Positions 16,424 through 29,100 of a DNA stretch of 39,746 bases are shown here, piece by piece. The translations under genes and the position numbers were made by a program. The stretch's first letter is position 1; every line of letters starts with the position of its first letter. Source of the DNA: [Haemophilus] felis (GTDB taxonomy: Bacteria > Pseudomonadota > Gammaproteobacteria > Enterobacterales > Pasteurellaceae); contig MUYB01000029.1 of the NCBI GenBank assembly GCA_002015125.1, positions 15,012-54,757 on the forward strand, in the 5' to 3' direction. Under the pieces are notes generated by a model, which was given only the letters and a program-made list of their open reading frames with translations, ran no database searches and was not told where the DNA came from.

Positions 16424-17362
16424 CTATAAGTTATTGCTAAGCAAGCCTAAACTAAATAAACCTAAGCTAAACAAGCCGTTTGTGAGCAGGGCTATCATTG
16501 ACATTTGCGCTAGCATTGGGCGCAGCATAAGAGGATCTTGCTGACGATACACAAATAGACTGTGTTTTATTAATAATGGCAAGGCAAAAATAAAAAGAAA
16601 TCCAACAGGGTGGCGCACGATGATAATAGAAAAAATGGTGTAACAAAGCATTGCTGAGGCCAATAATAAACAATGGTAGATGCGTCCTTTTTTAGCGCCG
16701 AGGCGAACTGCTAATGTATATTTTCCAACGGCACGATCTTGTTCAAGATCTCTTAAATTGTTGATATTGAGAACAGCACTAGCTAATAAACCTGCTGCAA
16801 TTGCAGGTAATAAAATCCAGCCGTTAAGTTGATGGGTTTGCAAATAATAGCTTCCCATCACACCTAAAATCCCAAAAAATAGCAGTACGGAGACATCGCC
16901 TAATCCCATATAACCGTATGGTTTATTTCCTACGGTGTAAGTGATAGCGGCGATGATTGCGAGTAAACCAAGTAGAGCAAAGACGATCAGATCCATTAAG
17001 GAGTGGTAAGATAAAAAAAGCAAAATAGCGCCTGAAAATAAGCTTGCGAAGGCAACTAAAATTAAACCCAATTTAAGCGCCTTTGCACTGATTGCTCCTT
17101 GTTGAATTCCGCGCAAAGGTCCAATACGTTCTTTAGTGTCTGAACCTTTTTGATGATCGCCATAATCGTTGGCAAAGTTAGATAAAATTTGTAATAAAAC
17201 CGTTGTTAGTAGGCAGAACAGAAATACTAGCCAATTAATATGATGTTGCCAAAAAGCAAGAGCGGTACCAGTTAAAATTGAAGCAAGAGCTAGAGGTAAA
17301 GTTTTAGGGCGGGCGGTGGCTATCCACATTCTAAACTGCCCAGTTGATGAATTTTTTTGCAT
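16424..17362 (-). CDS. menA: 1,4-dihydroxy-2-naphthoate polyprenyltransferase
   Basis: MenA is the inner-membrane UbiA-family prenyltransferase that attaches the isoprenoid tail to dihydroxynaphthoate, making demethylmenaquinone. The N-terminal [20 protein letters not shown] is typical. The first Asp-rich prenyl-diphosphate motif is in [18 protein letters not shown] and the second in [14 protein letters not shown]; seven or more hydrophobic helices follow. I start at 17362 (MQKNSST); a further in-frame upstream ATG at 17389 and an internal one at 17326 (MWIATARP) are alternatives, since none has a strong ribosome binding site. Divergent from trmO. Confidence 0.93.
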   Translation of the reverse strand: MQKNSSTGQFRMWIATARPKTLPLALASILTGTALAFWQHHINWLVFLFCLLTTVLLQILSNFANDYGDHQKGSDTKERIGPLRGIQQGAISAKALKLGLILVAFASLFSGAILLFLSYHSLMDLIVFALLGLLAIIAAITYTVGNKPYGYMGLGDVSVLLFFGILGVMGSYYLQTHQLNGWILLPAIAAGLLASAVLNINNLRDLEQDRAVGKYTLAVRLGAKKGRIYHCLLLASAMLCYTIFSIIIVRHPVGFLFIFALPLLIKHSLFVYRQQDPLMLRPMLAQMSMIALLTNGLFSLGLFSLGLLSNNL

Positions 17363-17465
17363 AATATTTGTAGAGAAAAGAAAAAGCACGATTTCTAGTA
17401 CAGTTTTGCGTAGAATACGCGGAACTGTGCCGTATTCTACACGAAATCTTGTGGTGAAGGAAAAT

Positions 17466-18182
17466 ATGTCTTTAACGCCTCTTTGTATTTCTCCTATCGG
17501 AGTGATTTCTAGTCCTTATAAGGAAAAATTTTCTGTGCCTCGTCAGGCGAATTTGGTGCAAGACGGTACGGCGATTTTGGAATTGCTACCGCCTTACAAT
17601 CAAGCGGACGCCGTGCGTGGTTTAGATCAGTTCAGCCATTTGTGGCTGATTTTTCAGTTTGACAAAATTCCCACGGGGAAATGGTCGCCGACGGTGCGTC
17701 CGCCTCGTTTGGGGGGCAATGAACGCATCGGCGTTTTCGCCTCTCGTGCTACGCATCGTCCAAATCCGCTGGGATTGTCGAAAGTGGCATTGCGAAACGT
17801 GGAATGCGATAAGGGGCGTGTGCGTTTGCATTTGGGGTCGGTGGATTTAGTGGACGGCACGCCGATTTTTGACATTAAACCCTACATTGCTTACGCCGAC
17901 AGTGAACCGCACGCCATTTCGGGCTTTGCACAGGAAAAGCCTTTAGCGTCGTTACAAGTGGAATTTTCGCCGCTGGCACTGCAGCAGATGGAAAACATTG
18001 AGAGAATTTATCCTCATTTTCAACGCTTTGTGCGAGAGATAATTGCTCAAGATCCTCGTCCTGCCTATCAAAAGCAGCAGGAACGTCTCTATGGTATGCA
18101 TTTGTATGATTATAATATTCGCTGGAAAATTCATCACAATCACGCCGACATCGCCGTTGTGATAAGCATTGAACAGATTTAA
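17466..18182 (+). CDS. trmO: tRNA (N6-threonylcarbamoyladenosine37-N6)-methyltransferase TrmO
   Basis: TrmO (YaeB, TsaA) uses S-adenosylmethionine to methylate t6A37 in threonine tRNAs. The 238 residues have the family beta-barrel signature: [19 protein letters not shown] at the N-terminus, [40 protein letters not shown] and [15 protein letters not shown]. The frame opens 150 bases further upstream, but ATG 17466 is chosen because it is preceded by GAAGGAAAAT and gives the normal N-terminus, without the extra region that would overlap menA. Ends 47 bases before ligA. Confidence 0.94.
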   Translation: MSLTPLCISPIGVISSPYKEKFSVPRQANLVQDGTAILELLPPYNQADAVRGLDQFSHLWLIFQFDKIPTGKWSPTVRPPRLGGNERIGVFASRATHRPNPLGLSKVALRNVECDKGRVRLHLGSVDLVDGTPIFDIKPYIAYADSEPHAISGFAQEKPLASLQVEFSPLALQQMENIERIYPHFQRFVREIIAQDPRPAYQKQQERLYGMHLYDYNIRWKIHHNHADIAVVISIEQI

Positions 18183-18220
18183 CCCATTGAAAAAACTGAA
18201 TAATTTTTAATTAACCCTGA

Positions 18221-20263
<2,043 letters not shown>

Positions 20264-20375
20264 GTTTTTATCGCCGACCTGCGTAACAGATTATCAGTTG
20301 AGAAAAAACGCATAATATGAAACAATCCGCAAATTATTTTGGGCTAAAATTAACAATAATTTTAAGGTGAATTGA

Positions 20376-20975
20376 GTGATCGACTTCGGTGGCTATCGTC
20401 CTAATGTGGGTATTGTGATTTGTAACCGCAAAGGGCAAGTGCTTTGGGCGAAACGATATGGACAAAATTCTTGGCAATTCCCTCAAGGCGGGATCAATGA
20501 TAATGAAAGCCCTGAGCAAGCCATGTATCGAGAGCTATTTGAAGAAGTGGGATTGTCGCCAAAAGATGTAAAAATTCTTTATGCGTCTAAACAATGGCTA
20601 CGTTACAAATTGCCTAAACGCTTACTCCGCCACGATAGCAAACCAATGTGTATTGGACAAAAACAACGTTGGTTTTTACTGCAACTTATTTCAGATGAAA
20701 GAAATATCAACTTAGCTGCTAACAAATCTCCTGAATTTGATGGTTGGCGTTGGGTGAGTTTTTGGTATCCAGTACGCCAAGTGATTTCTTTTAAACGTGA
20801 TGTATACCGTAAAGCAATGAAAGAGTTTGCTACCTTTTTATTTGAAGAAAATAAGGATAGCCTAACTCAGCAATCCGTAGAAACTAAGCCACATTCACAT
20901 TCTGCTCATCATTCAAATAAACGGTTTTCCTCATCAAAATATCCAAAACGTTCGTCCTATAAATCAAGGGGGTAA
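20376..20975 (+). CDS. rppH: RNA pyrophosphohydrolase RppH
   Basis: RppH removes pyrophosphate from the 5' triphosphate of mRNA, exposing it to RNase E. The 199-residue protein begins at a GTG with AAGGTG seven bases upstream and reads [17 protein letters not shown]. The Nudix box runs from about 38 to 60 (GGINDNE ... RELFEEVGL) and the [10 protein letters not shown] region is typical. The C-terminal tail after 165 is rich in Ser, His and Lys and is variable in the family. First gene of a five-gene run (rppH, a TauE-like gene, lgt, thyA, tadA) with gaps of 2-12 bases, so probably one operon. Confidence 0.96.
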   Translation: MIDFGGYRPNVGIVICNRKGQVLWAKRYGQNSWQFPQGGINDNESPEQAMYRELFEEVGLSPKDVKILYASKQWLRYKLPKRLLRHDSKPMCIGQKQRWFLLQLISDERNINLAANKSPEFDGWRWVSFWYPVRQVISFKRDVYRKAMKEFATFLFEENKDSLTQQSVETKPHSHSAHHSNKRFSSSKYPKRSSYKSRG

Positions 20976-20977
20976 CA

Positions 20978-21769
20978 ATGGTTAGTTTTATTCTGATTTG
21001 TTTAGTTTTAGGCGCTATAGTTGGTTTTTTAGCAGGTTTATTTGGTATCGGCGGTGGGCTTGTGATTGTGCCTGCTTTAGTTTATTTACTGCCAATGGTT
21101 GGCGTGCCTGAGCCTTTATTGATGTCAACGGCCTTAGGTACTTCATTTGCAACCATTGTCATCACAGGGTTTTCTTCCGCTCAACGTCATCATAAACATG
21201 GCAACATTGTGTGGTCGGCAGTGAAAGTGTTAGCACCAACGGTAATGCTCAGCACTTTCGTCGGTGGGTTATTTATTGGCAATTTAGATAAAGCCCTTGC
21301 AAGCAAAATTTTTGCCTGCTTAGTGGTTTATATGGCACTCAAAATGGCACTTTCCCTCAAGCCTAAAGAAGTTGCCAAAACTTTAACAACAAAAGCTTCC
21401 CTTGTAGGCGGCGTGCTGATTGGTTTAGCTTCAAGTGCAGCAGGCATTGGCGGCGGTGGCTTTATCGTCCCTTTCCTTAATTCTCGTGGAATAGAAATGA
21501 AAAAAGCCATTGGTTCTTCTGCTTTTTGCGGAATGTTTCTAGGTTTGTCAGGAATGCTGAGTTTTATGGTAGGTGGTTGGCAGGTAGAAAATATGCCTGA
21601 CTACTCTCTCGGCTATGTTTATTTTCCAGCTGTCCTCGGTATCACTGCTGCTTCATTTTTTACCTCTAAACTCGGTGCAACAACAACGACTAAACTGCCT
21701 GTTCCTGTGTTAAAACGTTATTTTGCGTTGTTACTGCTGGGGATTGCAGTAAATATGTTTTTAAAATAA
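20978..21769 (+). CDS. TauE/SafE-family (sulfite exporter) membrane protein
   Basis: A polytopic inner-membrane protein of 263 residues with about eight hydrophobic helices. It has the two internally related halves of the DUF81/TauE family, each opening with a glycine-rich motif: LFGIGGGLVIVPALV near 22 and AAGIGGGGFIVPFLN near 157. Family members export sulfite, sulfoacetate or other organosulfur anions, but the substrate here is unknown. GGGGGT at the end of rppH provides the ribosome binding site. Its place in the rppH-lgt-thyA run matches the order I recall for H. influenzae (HI0902). It is probably co-transcribed but has no obvious functional link to its neighbours. Confidence 0.88.
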   Translation: MVSFILICLVLGAIVGFLAGLFGIGGGLVIVPALVYLLPMVGVPEPLLMSTALGTSFATIVITGFSSAQRHHKHGNIVWSAVKVLAPTVMLSTFVGGLFIGNLDKALASKIFACLVVYMALKMALSLKPKEVAKTLTTKASLVGGVLIGLASSAAGIGGGGFIVPFLNSRGIEMKKAIGSSAFCGMFLGLSGMLSFMVGGWQVENMPDYSLGYVYFPAVLGITAASFFTSKLGATTTTKLPVPVLKRYFALLLLGIAVNMFLK

Positions 21770-21778
21770 GGAAAATTT

Positions 21779-22582
21779 ATGTCTTCAGAATTTTTAGCAT
21801 TTCCGAACTTTGATCCTGTCATTTTTGAAATCGGACCAATTGGTTTACGCTGGTATGGCTTAATGTATCTAATCGGGTTTATTTTTGCACGCTGGCTAGC
21901 GGTTCGCCGTGCAAATCGCCCAAATTCAGGTTGGACAGTGGAGCAAATCGACAGCTTGCTTTTCAACGGCTTTCTCGGCGTATTTTTAGGCGGTCGCATT
22001 GGCTATGTGATGTTCTATCAATTTGACGCATTTTTGCAAGATCCAGCCTACATTTTCCGTGTGTGGGAAGGCGGAATGTCTTTTCACGGTGGCTTAATTG
22101 GTGTGATTTTATCTATGTTAATCACCTCCAAATTACAAAAGCGAAATTTTTGGTCAACGGCAGATTTTGTTGCACCGTTGATTCCCTTCGGCTTAGGAAT
22201 GGGACGCATTGGTAACTTTATTAACGATGAACTTTGGGGGCGCGTAACCGATGTATCTTGGGCTGTATTGTTTCCTTCTGGTGGCTACTTACCGCGTCAT
22301 CCCTCTCAATTATATGAAGCGTTTTTAGAAGGCTTGGCGTTATTTTTTATCTTAAATTCTTTCATTAAAAAGCCACGTCCAACAGGATCCATCGCTGGCT
22401 TATTCCTTGTAGGTTATGGAACATTCCGCTTTATTGTAGAGTTTTTCCGTGAGCCTGATCCACAACTTGGGCTTTATTTTGGTCAACATATTTCTATGGG
22501 GCAGATTTTATCGTTGCCAATGATTATTTTAGGACTGTTGATCATGACAATCGCCTATAAAAAGGCAGCGAAAAAAGGATAA
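21779..22582 (+). CDS. lgt: Phosphatidylglycerol-prolipoprotein diacylglyceryl transferase
   Basis: Lgt performs the first step of lipoprotein maturation in the inner membrane, moving diacylglycerol from phosphatidylglycerol to the lipobox cysteine. The 267 residues have seven membrane segments. Conserved elements visible: [38 protein letters not shown], the Lgt signature [14 protein letters not shown] and [19 protein letters not shown] lies before the ATG. Precedes thyA by five bases, a classic pairing in gamma-proteobacteria. Confidence 0.97.
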   Translation: MSSEFLAFPNFDPVIFEIGPIGLRWYGLMYLIGFIFARWLAVRRANRPNSGWTVEQIDSLLFNGFLGVFLGGRIGYVMFYQFDAFLQDPAYIFRVWEGGMSFHGGLIGVILSMLITSKLQKRNFWSTADFVAPLIPFGLGMGRIGNFINDELWGRVTDVSWAVLFPSGGYLPRHPSQLYEAFLEGLALFFILNSFIKKPRPTGSIAGLFLVGYGTFRFIVEFFREPDPQLGLYFGQHISMGQILSLPMIILGLLIMTIAYKKAAKKG

Positions 22583-22587
22583 ACGCC

Positions 22588-23439
22588 ATGAAACAATATT
22601 TAGATCTTTGCCAACGCATTATTAATGAAGGCACTTGGGTAGCCAATGAACGCACAGGAAAACGTTGTTTAACAGTGGTTAACGCCGATTTAACCTATGA
22701 TGTAGCAAACAATCAATTTCCACTCATCACCACTCGCAAAAGTTTTTGGAAAGCGGCAATTGCGGAGCTTTTAGGTTATATTCGAGGCTACGACAACGCC
22801 GCCGATTTTCGCAAACTTGGCACAAAAACTTGGGATGCTAACGCCAACGAAAATACAGCTTGGCTCAACAATCCGCACCGCAAAGGCGTTGACGATATGG
22901 GGCGTGTTTACGGCGTGCAAGGACGTGCATGGCGCAAGCCCAACGGCGACAGCGTGGATCAATTACGCAAAATCGTACATAACTTAAGCAATGGCATCGA
23001 TGATCGTGGTGAAATTTTAACTTTTTTTAATCCTGGCGAAATTGAGCTTGGCTGCTTGCGTCCTTGTATGCACACCCACACCTTCTCGTTGCTCGGCGAT
23101 CAACTTTATTTAACTAGCTATCAACGCTCTTGCGACGTTCCTCTAGGATTAAATTTCAATCAAATTCAAGTATTTACGTTCTTAGCATTAATGGCACAAA
23201 TTACCGGCAATAAACCAGCGACGGCGTATCATAAAATTATCAACGCACATATTTATGAGGATCAACTGGATTTAATGCAAAACGTACAGTTAAAACGTGA
23301 GCCATTTCCTTTGCCGCAACTTGAAATTAACCCTGATATTAAAACCCTCAAAGATTTAGAAACTTGGGTCACTATGGATGATTTTAAGGTGGTGGCCTAT
23401 CAATGCCACGAACCGATTAAATATCCTTTCTCGGTGTAA
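22588..23439 (+). CDS. thyA: Thymidylate synthase
   Basis: ThyA makes dTMP from dUMP with methylene-tetrahydrofolate. In the 283-residue protein the catalytic cysteine is C160 ([10 protein letters not shown]), followed by [18 protein letters not shown], which holds the phosphate-binding Arg and the conserved Asp-Asn region; the N-terminal ERTGKR and [12 protein letters not shown] are typical. It belongs to the longer ThyA type found in Haemophilus and not the 264-aa E. coli type. AAAGGAT at the end of lgt is its ribosome binding site. tadA follows after 12 bases. Confidence 0.97.
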   Translation: MKQYLDLCQRIINEGTWVANERTGKRCLTVVNADLTYDVANNQFPLITTRKSFWKAAIAELLGYIRGYDNAADFRKLGTKTWDANANENTAWLNNPHRKGVDDMGRVYGVQGRAWRKPNGDSVDQLRKIVHNLSNGIDDRGEILTFFNPGEIELGCLRPCMHTHTFSLLGDQLYLTSYQRSCDVPLGLNFNQIQVFTFLALMAQITGNKPATAYHKIINAHIYEDQLDLMQNVQLKREPFPLPQLEINPDIKTLKDLETWVTMDDFKVVAYQCHEPIKYPFSV

Positions 23440-23451
23440 TTAGGCGCCACC

Positions 23452-23976
23452 ATGCAATCAGAATGGGATCTCAAATGGATGAATTATGCCTTGCAACTTG
23501 CAGATAAAGCAGAACAGCTTGGTGAAATTCCTGTCGGTGCTGTGTTGGTGGATGAACAAGGCAATATTTTGGGAGAAGGCTGGAATCTATCTATTAGCCA
23601 GAATGATCCTACTGCTCATGCAGAAATTGTTGCACTACGTCAAGCAGGACAGCGATTGCAAAATTATCGACTGCTAAATACCACCCTTTATGTTACTTTA
23701 GAACCTTGCACCATGTGCGCTGGCGCCATTCTACACAGTCGAATCAAACGTTTAGTTTTTGGTGCTTCTGATTATAAAACAGGTGCTGTTGGCTCTCGTT
23801 TTCACTTCTTTGATGAATACAAAATGAATCATTATTTGGAAATTACAGGTGGGGTATTGCAACAGCAATGTAGTGAGAAATTAAGCCATTTTTTTCAGAA
23901 GCGCCGTGAGCAGAAAAAAATTGAGAAGCGAAATAAAGCAGAAATTGATTTAGTAGAAAACAAAAAAGGCGAGTGA
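23452..23976 (+). CDS. tadA: tRNA-specific adenosine deaminase
   Basis: TadA deaminates A34 of tRNA-Arg(ACG) to inosine. The zinc and catalytic residues are H56 and E58 (TAHAEIVAL), C86 and C89 (EPCTMCAG). The 174-residue product has a basic C-terminal extension (RREQKKIEKRNK) common in gamma-proteobacterial TadA. Last gene of the rppH run. The end of its coding sequence overlaps the hairpin that terminates the convergent hldE gene. Confidence 0.95.
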   Translation: MQSEWDLKWMNYALQLADKAEQLGEIPVGAVLVDEQGNILGEGWNLSISQNDPTAHAEIVALRQAGQRLQNYRLLNTTLYVTLEPCTMCAGAILHSRIKRLVFGASDYKTGAVGSRFHFFDEYKMNHYLEITGGVLQQQCSEKLSHFFQKRREQKKIEKRNKAEIDLVENKKGE

Positions 23977-23986
23977 TTAACTCACC
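23962..23986 (-). terminator. Rho-independent terminator of hldE (overlaps the tadA 3' end)
   Basis: On the minus strand GGTGAGT (23986-23980) pairs with ACTCGCC (23974-23968) with one G-U pair across a 5-base loop, followed by six T. It starts about 19 bases past the hldE stop codon. Its distal arm and T run lie inside the last codons of tadA. Confidence 0.75.
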
Positions 23987-24004
23987 TTATGTTTTGTTTG
24001 GGTA

Positions 24005-25435
24005 TTATTCATCAAGCTCACGGATTTTTTTGATAATGTTTGATGTGGAATTACCATTTTCAAAATTAAGTACTTGCACATCGCCACCATTTGCCCAAAC
24101 TTCTTTGCTTCCCGCGATATCCTCAGCGCGGTAATCTCCACCTTTCACCAATAAATCAGGTAAAATTTCACTGATTAAACGTTGTGGTGTATCTTCTTCA
24201 AAGGGGACGAGCCAGTCCACCGACGCTAACCCTGCCAAAACGTCCATTCTTGCTTGCAAACCATTAATTGGGCGTTGTTCGCCTTTTAAGCGTTTTACTG
24301 AGGCATCGCTATTTACGGCTACGATTAGACGATCTCCCAATTTTCTTGCATTTGCTAAATAGGAAACATGTCCTGGGTGGATAATGTCAAAACAGCCATT
24401 CGTCATAACTATCTTTTCTCCACGCTGTTTGGCAAGTGCGACAGCTTGTTTTAATTCTGCTTCCGTCATAATACCAAAGCCATTACTTGCTCGTTGATGA
24501 ATGGCATTTTCCAACTCCACATTAGATACCGTCGATGTACCTAATTTACCCACCACAATACCAGCGGCGACATTAGATAAATAACAAGCTTCTTCAAAAC
24601 TACGCCCATCAGCAAGTGCCGTCGCTAAAACACTAATCACCGTATCGCCAGCGCCGGTTACATCAAAAACCTCTTTGGCTTCTGTGGCTAAATGGAAAGC
24701 TTCACAATTTGGACGGAGTAGTGTCATTCCTTTTTCCGAGCGAGTCACTAATAAGGCACTTAATTCATATTCTTCGATAAGTTTTAACCCTTTGTTAATA
24801 ATATCTTCTTCGCTGTTACATTTACCGACGACAGCTTCAAATTCAGACATATTCGGCGTTAGCAAGGTTGCACCACGATAACGTGAAAAATCTGTTCCTT
24901 TGGGATCGATTAGTACTGGTACGTTGGCTGCACAAGCAATTTGAATCATTTGTTGAACTTGGTTTAATGTGCCTTTGCCATAATCGGAGAGAATTAACGC
25001 GCCATAACCCTTAATACAAGCCTGCAGTTTTGCAAGTAAACTTTCACTACTGACTTGTTGAAAATCTTCTTCAAAATCAAGACGTAATAATTGTTGATGA
25101 CGAGAAAGAATGCGTAATTTAGTGATGGTAGGGTGGGTGTCTAATTTTACGAAATCACAGTGGATTTGTTGTTTTTCCAAGAGCTTGGTTAAAGAATCGC
25201 CAGCTTCATCTTGCCCAATTAAACCTAATAATTGAACTGGAACGTTGAGCGCCGAAATATTCATTGCTACGTTAGCTGCACCGCCAGCACGTTCCTCATT
25301 CTGTTGAACTTTAACGACGGGAACTGGTGCTTCGGGAGAGATCCGACTAGTTGCACCAAACCAATAACGATCTAGCATAATATCGCCTAAAACAAGGACT
25401 TTTGCTTGTGGAAATTTTGCGGAATATTGGAACAT
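24005..25435 (-). CDS. hldE: Bifunctional heptose-7-phosphate kinase / heptose-1-phosphate adenylyltransferase
   Basis: HldE makes ADP-D-glycero-beta-D-manno-heptose for the LOS inner core. The N-terminal PfkB-type kinase (about 1-318) has [13 protein letters not shown] and the catalytic [11 protein letters not shown] near 260; the C-terminal nucleotidyltransferase (about 340-476) has [16 protein letters not shown] and [12 protein letters not shown]. The 476-residue length is right for the fused enzyme. Divergent from lpxL, which acts in the same pathway (lipid A acylation). Confidence 0.97.
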   Translation of the reverse strand: MFQYSAKFPQAKVLVLGDIMLDRYWFGATSRISPEAPVPVVKVQQNEERAGGAANVAMNISALNVPVQLLGLIGQDEAGDSLTKLLEKQQIHCDFVKLDTHPTITKLRILSRHQQLLRLDFEEDFQQVSSESLLAKLQACIKGYGALILSDYGKGTLNQVQQMIQIACAANVPVLIDPKGTDFSRYRGATLLTPNMSEFEAVVGKCNSEEDIINKGLKLIEEYELSALLVTRSEKGMTLLRPNCEAFHLATEAKEVFDVTGAGDTVISVLATALADGRSFEEACYLSNVAAGIVVGKLGTSTVSNVELENAIHQRASNGFGIMTEAELKQAVALAKQRGEKIVMTNGCFDIIHPGHVSYLANARKLGDRLIVAVNSDASVKRLKGEQRPINGLQARMDVLAGLASVDWLVPFEEDTPQRLISEILPDLLVKGGDYRAEDIAGSKEVWANGGDVQVLNFENGNSTSNIIKKIRELDE

Positions 25436-25540
25436 ATTGAGACTCTCTTATTAAAATTTTGCTAATTCTAGCATAGGGCAACTGCTATTTGGCGAAAATT
25501 CCGTTAAACTAGCTCGATTCTGTATTTATAAAGGTGAATT

Positions 25541-26476
25541 ATGATGCCAAATGAAAAATTACCAAGTTTTCAGACTGCTTTTTTAAAACCTAAATATTGG
25601 TTATCTTGGATTGTATTGGGCATATTCCGTTTAATTTTATTATTTCCCTATCCCGTATTGCGTCAAATTGGTTTGTCATTAGGGAATATTTTAGCCAAAA
25701 CTTCCTTTGGTAAACGTCGAGCTAAAATTGCACAACGTAATTTAGAGCTATGTTTTCCAGAATATTCCGCAGAAAAACGAGATGCATTATTACAAGCGCA
25801 TTTACGTTCAGCCGGTATGGCATTTATTGAAACTGGTATCGCATGGTTTTGGTCGGATGCTCGTATTAAAAAATGGTCAAAAGTAGAAGGCGTTGAACAT
25901 TTAAAGGAAAATCAGGAAAAAGGAATTATCCTTGTGGGTGTGCATTTCTTAACTTTGGAATTAGGTGCTCGAATTATTGGATTACATCACCCAGGAATTG
26001 GTGTTTATCGCCCTCACGATAATCCTTTTATGGACTGGTTACAAACTCAGGGCCGTCTGCGTTCTAACAAAGATATGTTAGATCGCAAAGATTTGCGAGG
26101 AATGATTAAGGCTTTGCGTAAAGGAGAAATGATTTGGTATGCGCCAGATCATGATTACGGACGTAAAAATGCAGTTTTTGTTCCTTTTTTTGCGGTAAAA
26201 GAAGCAGCGACTACTACAGGCAGTTACTATTTACTTAAATCAAGTCCTCAAAGTGCGGTGATTCCTTTTTCCCCTTTAAGAAATGTAGACGGTTCAGGCT
26301 ATACATTAAAGATCTCTCCACCTGTGGATTTTTCTGATTTAAGTGATGAAGTTAGTATTGCAACTCGAATGAATGAGGTTGTAGAGCAAGAAATTTTGCG
26401 AGGTACAGAACAATATATGTGGCTACATCGCCGCTTTAAAACACGTTCAAATGAAAATGATCCAAGTTTGTATTAA
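25541..26476 (+). CDS. lpxL: Lipid A biosynthesis lauroyl/myristoyl acyltransferase (HtrB/LpxL)
   Basis: A late acyltransferase that adds a secondary acyl chain to Kdo2-lipid IVA at the inner membrane. The 311-residue protein has an N-terminal membrane anchor (about 20-40), the catalytic H-x4-E motif at H135-E140 (GVHFLTLE), and YRPHDNPFMDWLQTQGR, SNKDMLDRKDLRGMIKALRKGE and WYAPDHDYGRKNAVFVPFF motifs of this family. It closely matches what I recall of H. influenzae HtrB, which is also next to the hldE gene. Two adjacent ATG codons begin the frame; AGGTG precedes them. An uptake signal lies at 26251-26259 within the gene. Confidence 0.95.
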   Translation: MMPNEKLPSFQTAFLKPKYWLSWIVLGIFRLILLFPYPVLRQIGLSLGNILAKTSFGKRRAKIAQRNLELCFPEYSAEKRDALLQAHLRSAGMAFIETGIAWFWSDARIKKWSKVEGVEHLKENQEKGIILVGVHFLTLELGARIIGLHHPGIGVYRPHDNPFMDWLQTQGRLRSNKDMLDRKDLRGMIKALRKGEMIWYAPDHDYGRKNAVFVPFFAVKEAATTTGSYYLLKSSPQSAVIPFSPLRNVDGSGYTLKISPPVDFSDLSDEVSIATRMNEVVEQEILRGTEQYMWLHRRFKTRSNENDPSLY

Positions 26477-26495
26477 ATTTGCTAAAGATGAGTAT

Positions 26496-26526
26496 AAAAA
26501 ATGCCCCTGTATTGGGGCATTTTTTA
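26496..26526. terminator. Bidirectional terminator between lpxL and the cpdB-like gene
   Basis: ATGCCCC (26501-26507) pairs with GGGGCAT (26514-26520) across a 6-base loop, with an A run on the left and a T run on the right. It lies between two convergent genes and can serve both. Confidence 0.9.
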
Positions 26527-26536
26527 TCCTGCTTGA

Positions 26537-28507
26537 TTATTTGCTTAAATCTATACGATATACTGCGAAGCCAAGTTCATCGGTGGTCACAAATTCCATT
26601 GGATATTGTGCTTTTTCTTTGATGAATTGTTTCGCTTTTTCACTTGGTGAAGTTTCAAAGCGAATATCTAACTTCACTTTGCTAGCAATCGGTGCGATAC
26701 GATAATTTTTGTCTGCACTTGGACTCACTTGTCCATGTAGCTTACTTTCTTGGCTGATGTAATTTGCCAAAATTTGACGACTTTCATCTGGGGAAGCAAA
26801 GACAATATGTTTATCGCCAGTACCTGGGAATTTGGCACTGTAAGCTCGATAGTTATTGGTTGCAATCAAAAATTCCGCCTTAGGATCAACAGGTTTACCT
26901 TGATAGGTTAAGTTGATTACTCGATGAGAATCAGGATTGATCAATTTGCAATTACCGTCGTAGCGAGGTGCTTGAGTAATGTCAAATTCATAAGACACGC
27001 CATCGATCACATCGTAATTGTAAGTACGGAAATCTGTCCAGTTGAGCAACGATTGTGGTGCAGCATTGTTTGGATCGATTTTATTGAACATTCCCGCACT
27101 GCATTCCAACCATTCTTTTAGCTCTTCGCCAGTGACTTTAACCACAACAAGTGTATTTGGATACAGATACAAGTCGGCGGCGTTGCGGAAGGTGAGATCG
27201 CCTTTATCGACTTCAGTGTAGCCTGTTGGGTCATTTTTGCGTCCACCTGCTTTAAATGGAGCACCAGCACTTAAGATCGGTAAATTTGCTAAAGCTGGTT
27301 CGCTTTTCGCCATATTTTCCACATAAGCACGTTGTGCTTGGTTAACAATTTGAATCGTTGGATCATCTTGCACTAACGCTAAATAGCTGTACATATTATC
27401 CGTTGCACGTCCGATAGGTTGTGACACAAATTCACGAGTGGCACGATGAACAGGTTCCAAAAGTGCCGCAATTTCAGGGTGATTTTCAGCAAGCGGTTTT
27501 TTATTGACGCCGTCATAAATTGGACGTAATTCGGCGGCACCATCAACGACCAGCCATTTGCCATTATGCAATGCAAGGGATAAATCAACGACGCTGATGT
27601 TGTTTGCCCAGTAGCCCGCCATACTTTCAGGGACGCCTTTTACAGTACCTTTCTTGATGTCCACATTCGGCGATTTTTCAAATTCTTTGTTTGGGAAGAG
27701 GCGGTGAGAGTGACCAAAAATAACGGCGTCAATGCCTTTCACATCCGCAAGATAGAACGCCTGATTTTCAGCACCTTCCATATAAGGCTCATCGGAAGGA
27801 CCAGTGTGGGCTAGGGCGACAATGACGTCGGCACCAGCCTGTTTTAAAATTGGTACATATTTTTCAGCGGTTTTTTTGATGTCTAGTGCTTTTACTTTGC
27901 CCTCAAGATTCGCTTTATCCCAGATCATCACTTGTGGTGGCACGAAACCGATGTAACCAATCTTCACTTGATGGCGGTTACCTTGTTCATCAACAAGGGT
28001 TTTCGTTTGAATAAAATAAGGCTTGAAGCGAGGTTCGCCGTTGTCCGCACGGACAATGTTGGCATTCACAATAGGAAATTTGGCTTGCTCGATGCTGTTA
28101 TCTAAATAAGGGAGACCGTAGTTAAATTCGTGGTTCCCCAAGGTTCCGACGTCGTAATGCATTGCATTTAGCACATCAATTGCAGGGTTAGATTTGCCTT
28201 CTTTGTGTCCTTTAGCCGCTTGATAATCCGCAATAGGATTACCCTGAATTAAATCACCATTATCCACCAACACAGAATTTTTCACTTCATTGCGTGCTTG
28301 TTTAATTAATGAGGCAGCACGTGTGAAACCAAATTTGTCTGTTTTTGCATCTTTGTAATAGTCAAAATCTGTTAAAAATCCGTGTACGTCTGTGGTAGCG
28401 ATAATACGCAAATTGACCACATTTTGTGCAGCGGCGGCAACATATTTTGAGGCGCTTAAAGTTAAAATACTGCAAGCGCCAAATTTTAGAAAACCACGTC
28501 TATCCAT
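26537..28507 (-). CDS. cpdB: 2',3'-cyclic-nucleotide 2'-phosphodiesterase/3'-nucleotidase with a Tat-type leader
   Basis: A periplasmic UshA-superfamily enzyme that hydrolyses 2',3'-cyclic nucleotides and 3'-nucleotides, scavenging nucleosides and phosphate. The N-terminal metallophosphoesterase domain shows ATTDVHGFL near 38, [19 protein letters not shown] and [10 protein letters not shown]; the C-terminal nucleotidase domain has [14 protein letters not shown] and [19 protein letters not shown]. The leader reads [20 protein letters not shown], a twin-arginine signal, in contrast with the Sec-type leader of E. coli CpdB. The start at 28507 is chosen because AGGAG lies six bases upstream; a TTG two codons earlier is less likely. 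656 residues. Confidence 0.93.
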   Translation of the reverse strand: MDRRGFLKFGACSILTLSASKYVAAAAQNVVNLRIIATTDVHGFLTDFDYYKDAKTDKFGFTRAASLIKQARNEVKNSVLVDNGDLIQGNPIADYQAAKGHKEGKSNPAIDVLNAMHYDVGTLGNHEFNYGLPYLDNSIEQAKFPIVNANIVRADNGEPRFKPYFIQTKTLVDEQGNRHQVKIGYIGFVPPQVMIWDKANLEGKVKALDIKKTAEKYVPILKQAGADVIVALAHTGPSDEPYMEGAENQAFYLADVKGIDAVIFGHSHRLFPNKEFEKSPNVDIKKGTVKGVPESMAGYWANNISVVDLSLALHNGKWLVVDGAAELRPIYDGVNKKPLAENHPEIAALLEPVHRATREFVSQPIGRATDNMYSYLALVQDDPTIQIVNQAQRAYVENMAKSEPALANLPILSAGAPFKAGGRKNDPTGYTEVDKGDLTFRNAADLYLYPNTLVVVKVTGEELKEWLECSAGMFNKIDPNNAAPQSLLNWTDFRTYNYDVIDGVSYEFDITQAPRYDGNCKLINPDSHRVINLTYQGKPVDPKAEFLIATNNYRAYSAKFPGTGDKHIVFASPDESRQILANYISQESKLHGQVSPSADKNYRIAPIASKVKLDIRFETSPSEKAKQFIKEKAQYPMEFVTTDELGFAVYRIDLSK

Positions 28508-28779
28508 AATCAACTCCTGTTGTTAGTAAAAAGAAAGTAAAAATAAGGGCGGATATTGTAGAGAAAACGAAAATTTCTCTCTATGAGTTTTCCACTAAAA
28601 AATGTGATCTTTCTCATAAAATGGAAAAATAACGAGAAAAATTCAATTATTTATGTTCATCTTTTCATCATCAAAGGTGCTTCTCTTTCCCTGAATTAAA
28701 TTTTGTGCTATTTTTTACCGTCGATTTTTTTGCAAAATCGGTAAATTATGGTTCAATTTAATTTATAAGGAAAACAACA

Positions 28780-29076
28780 ATGGAAGCTCAACAAGGCAGT
28801 CCTTTATCAATGATTTTTATTTTTGTGCTATTTGGTTTGATTTTCTATTTTATGATTTATCGCCCACAAGCGAAGCGTAACAAAGAGCACAAAAAATTAA
28901 TGTCTGAGTTAGCTAAAGGCACAGAAGTATTAACTGCTGGTGGATTAATCGGTCGCATTACAAAAGTAACTGCGGATAGCGATAGCATCGTGATTGCGTT
29001 AAACGACACTACTGAAGTAACAATCAACCGTAACTATGTAGCAGCGGTGTTACCAAAAGGCTCAGTTAAATCTTAA
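28780..29076 (+). CDS. yajC: Sec translocon accessory subunit YajC
   Basis: A small bitopic inner-membrane partner of SecDF. The 98 residues have a short periplasmic N-terminus, one transmembrane helix (about 13-30, MIFIFVLFGLIFYFMIYRP), and a cytoplasmic domain with KGTEVLTAGGLIGRITKV. AAGGAAAA precedes the ATG. A stem-loop (28714-28745) lies in the leader. First gene of the yajC-secD-secF operon, 24 bases before secD. Confidence 0.96.
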   Translation: MEAQQGSPLSMIFIFVLFGLIFYFMIYRPQAKRNKEHKKLMSELAKGTEVLTAGGLIGRITKVTADSDSIVIALNDTTEVTINRNYVAAVLPKGSVKS

Positions 29077-29100
29077 TTTTTTATTTTCAAAGGGAAAACT

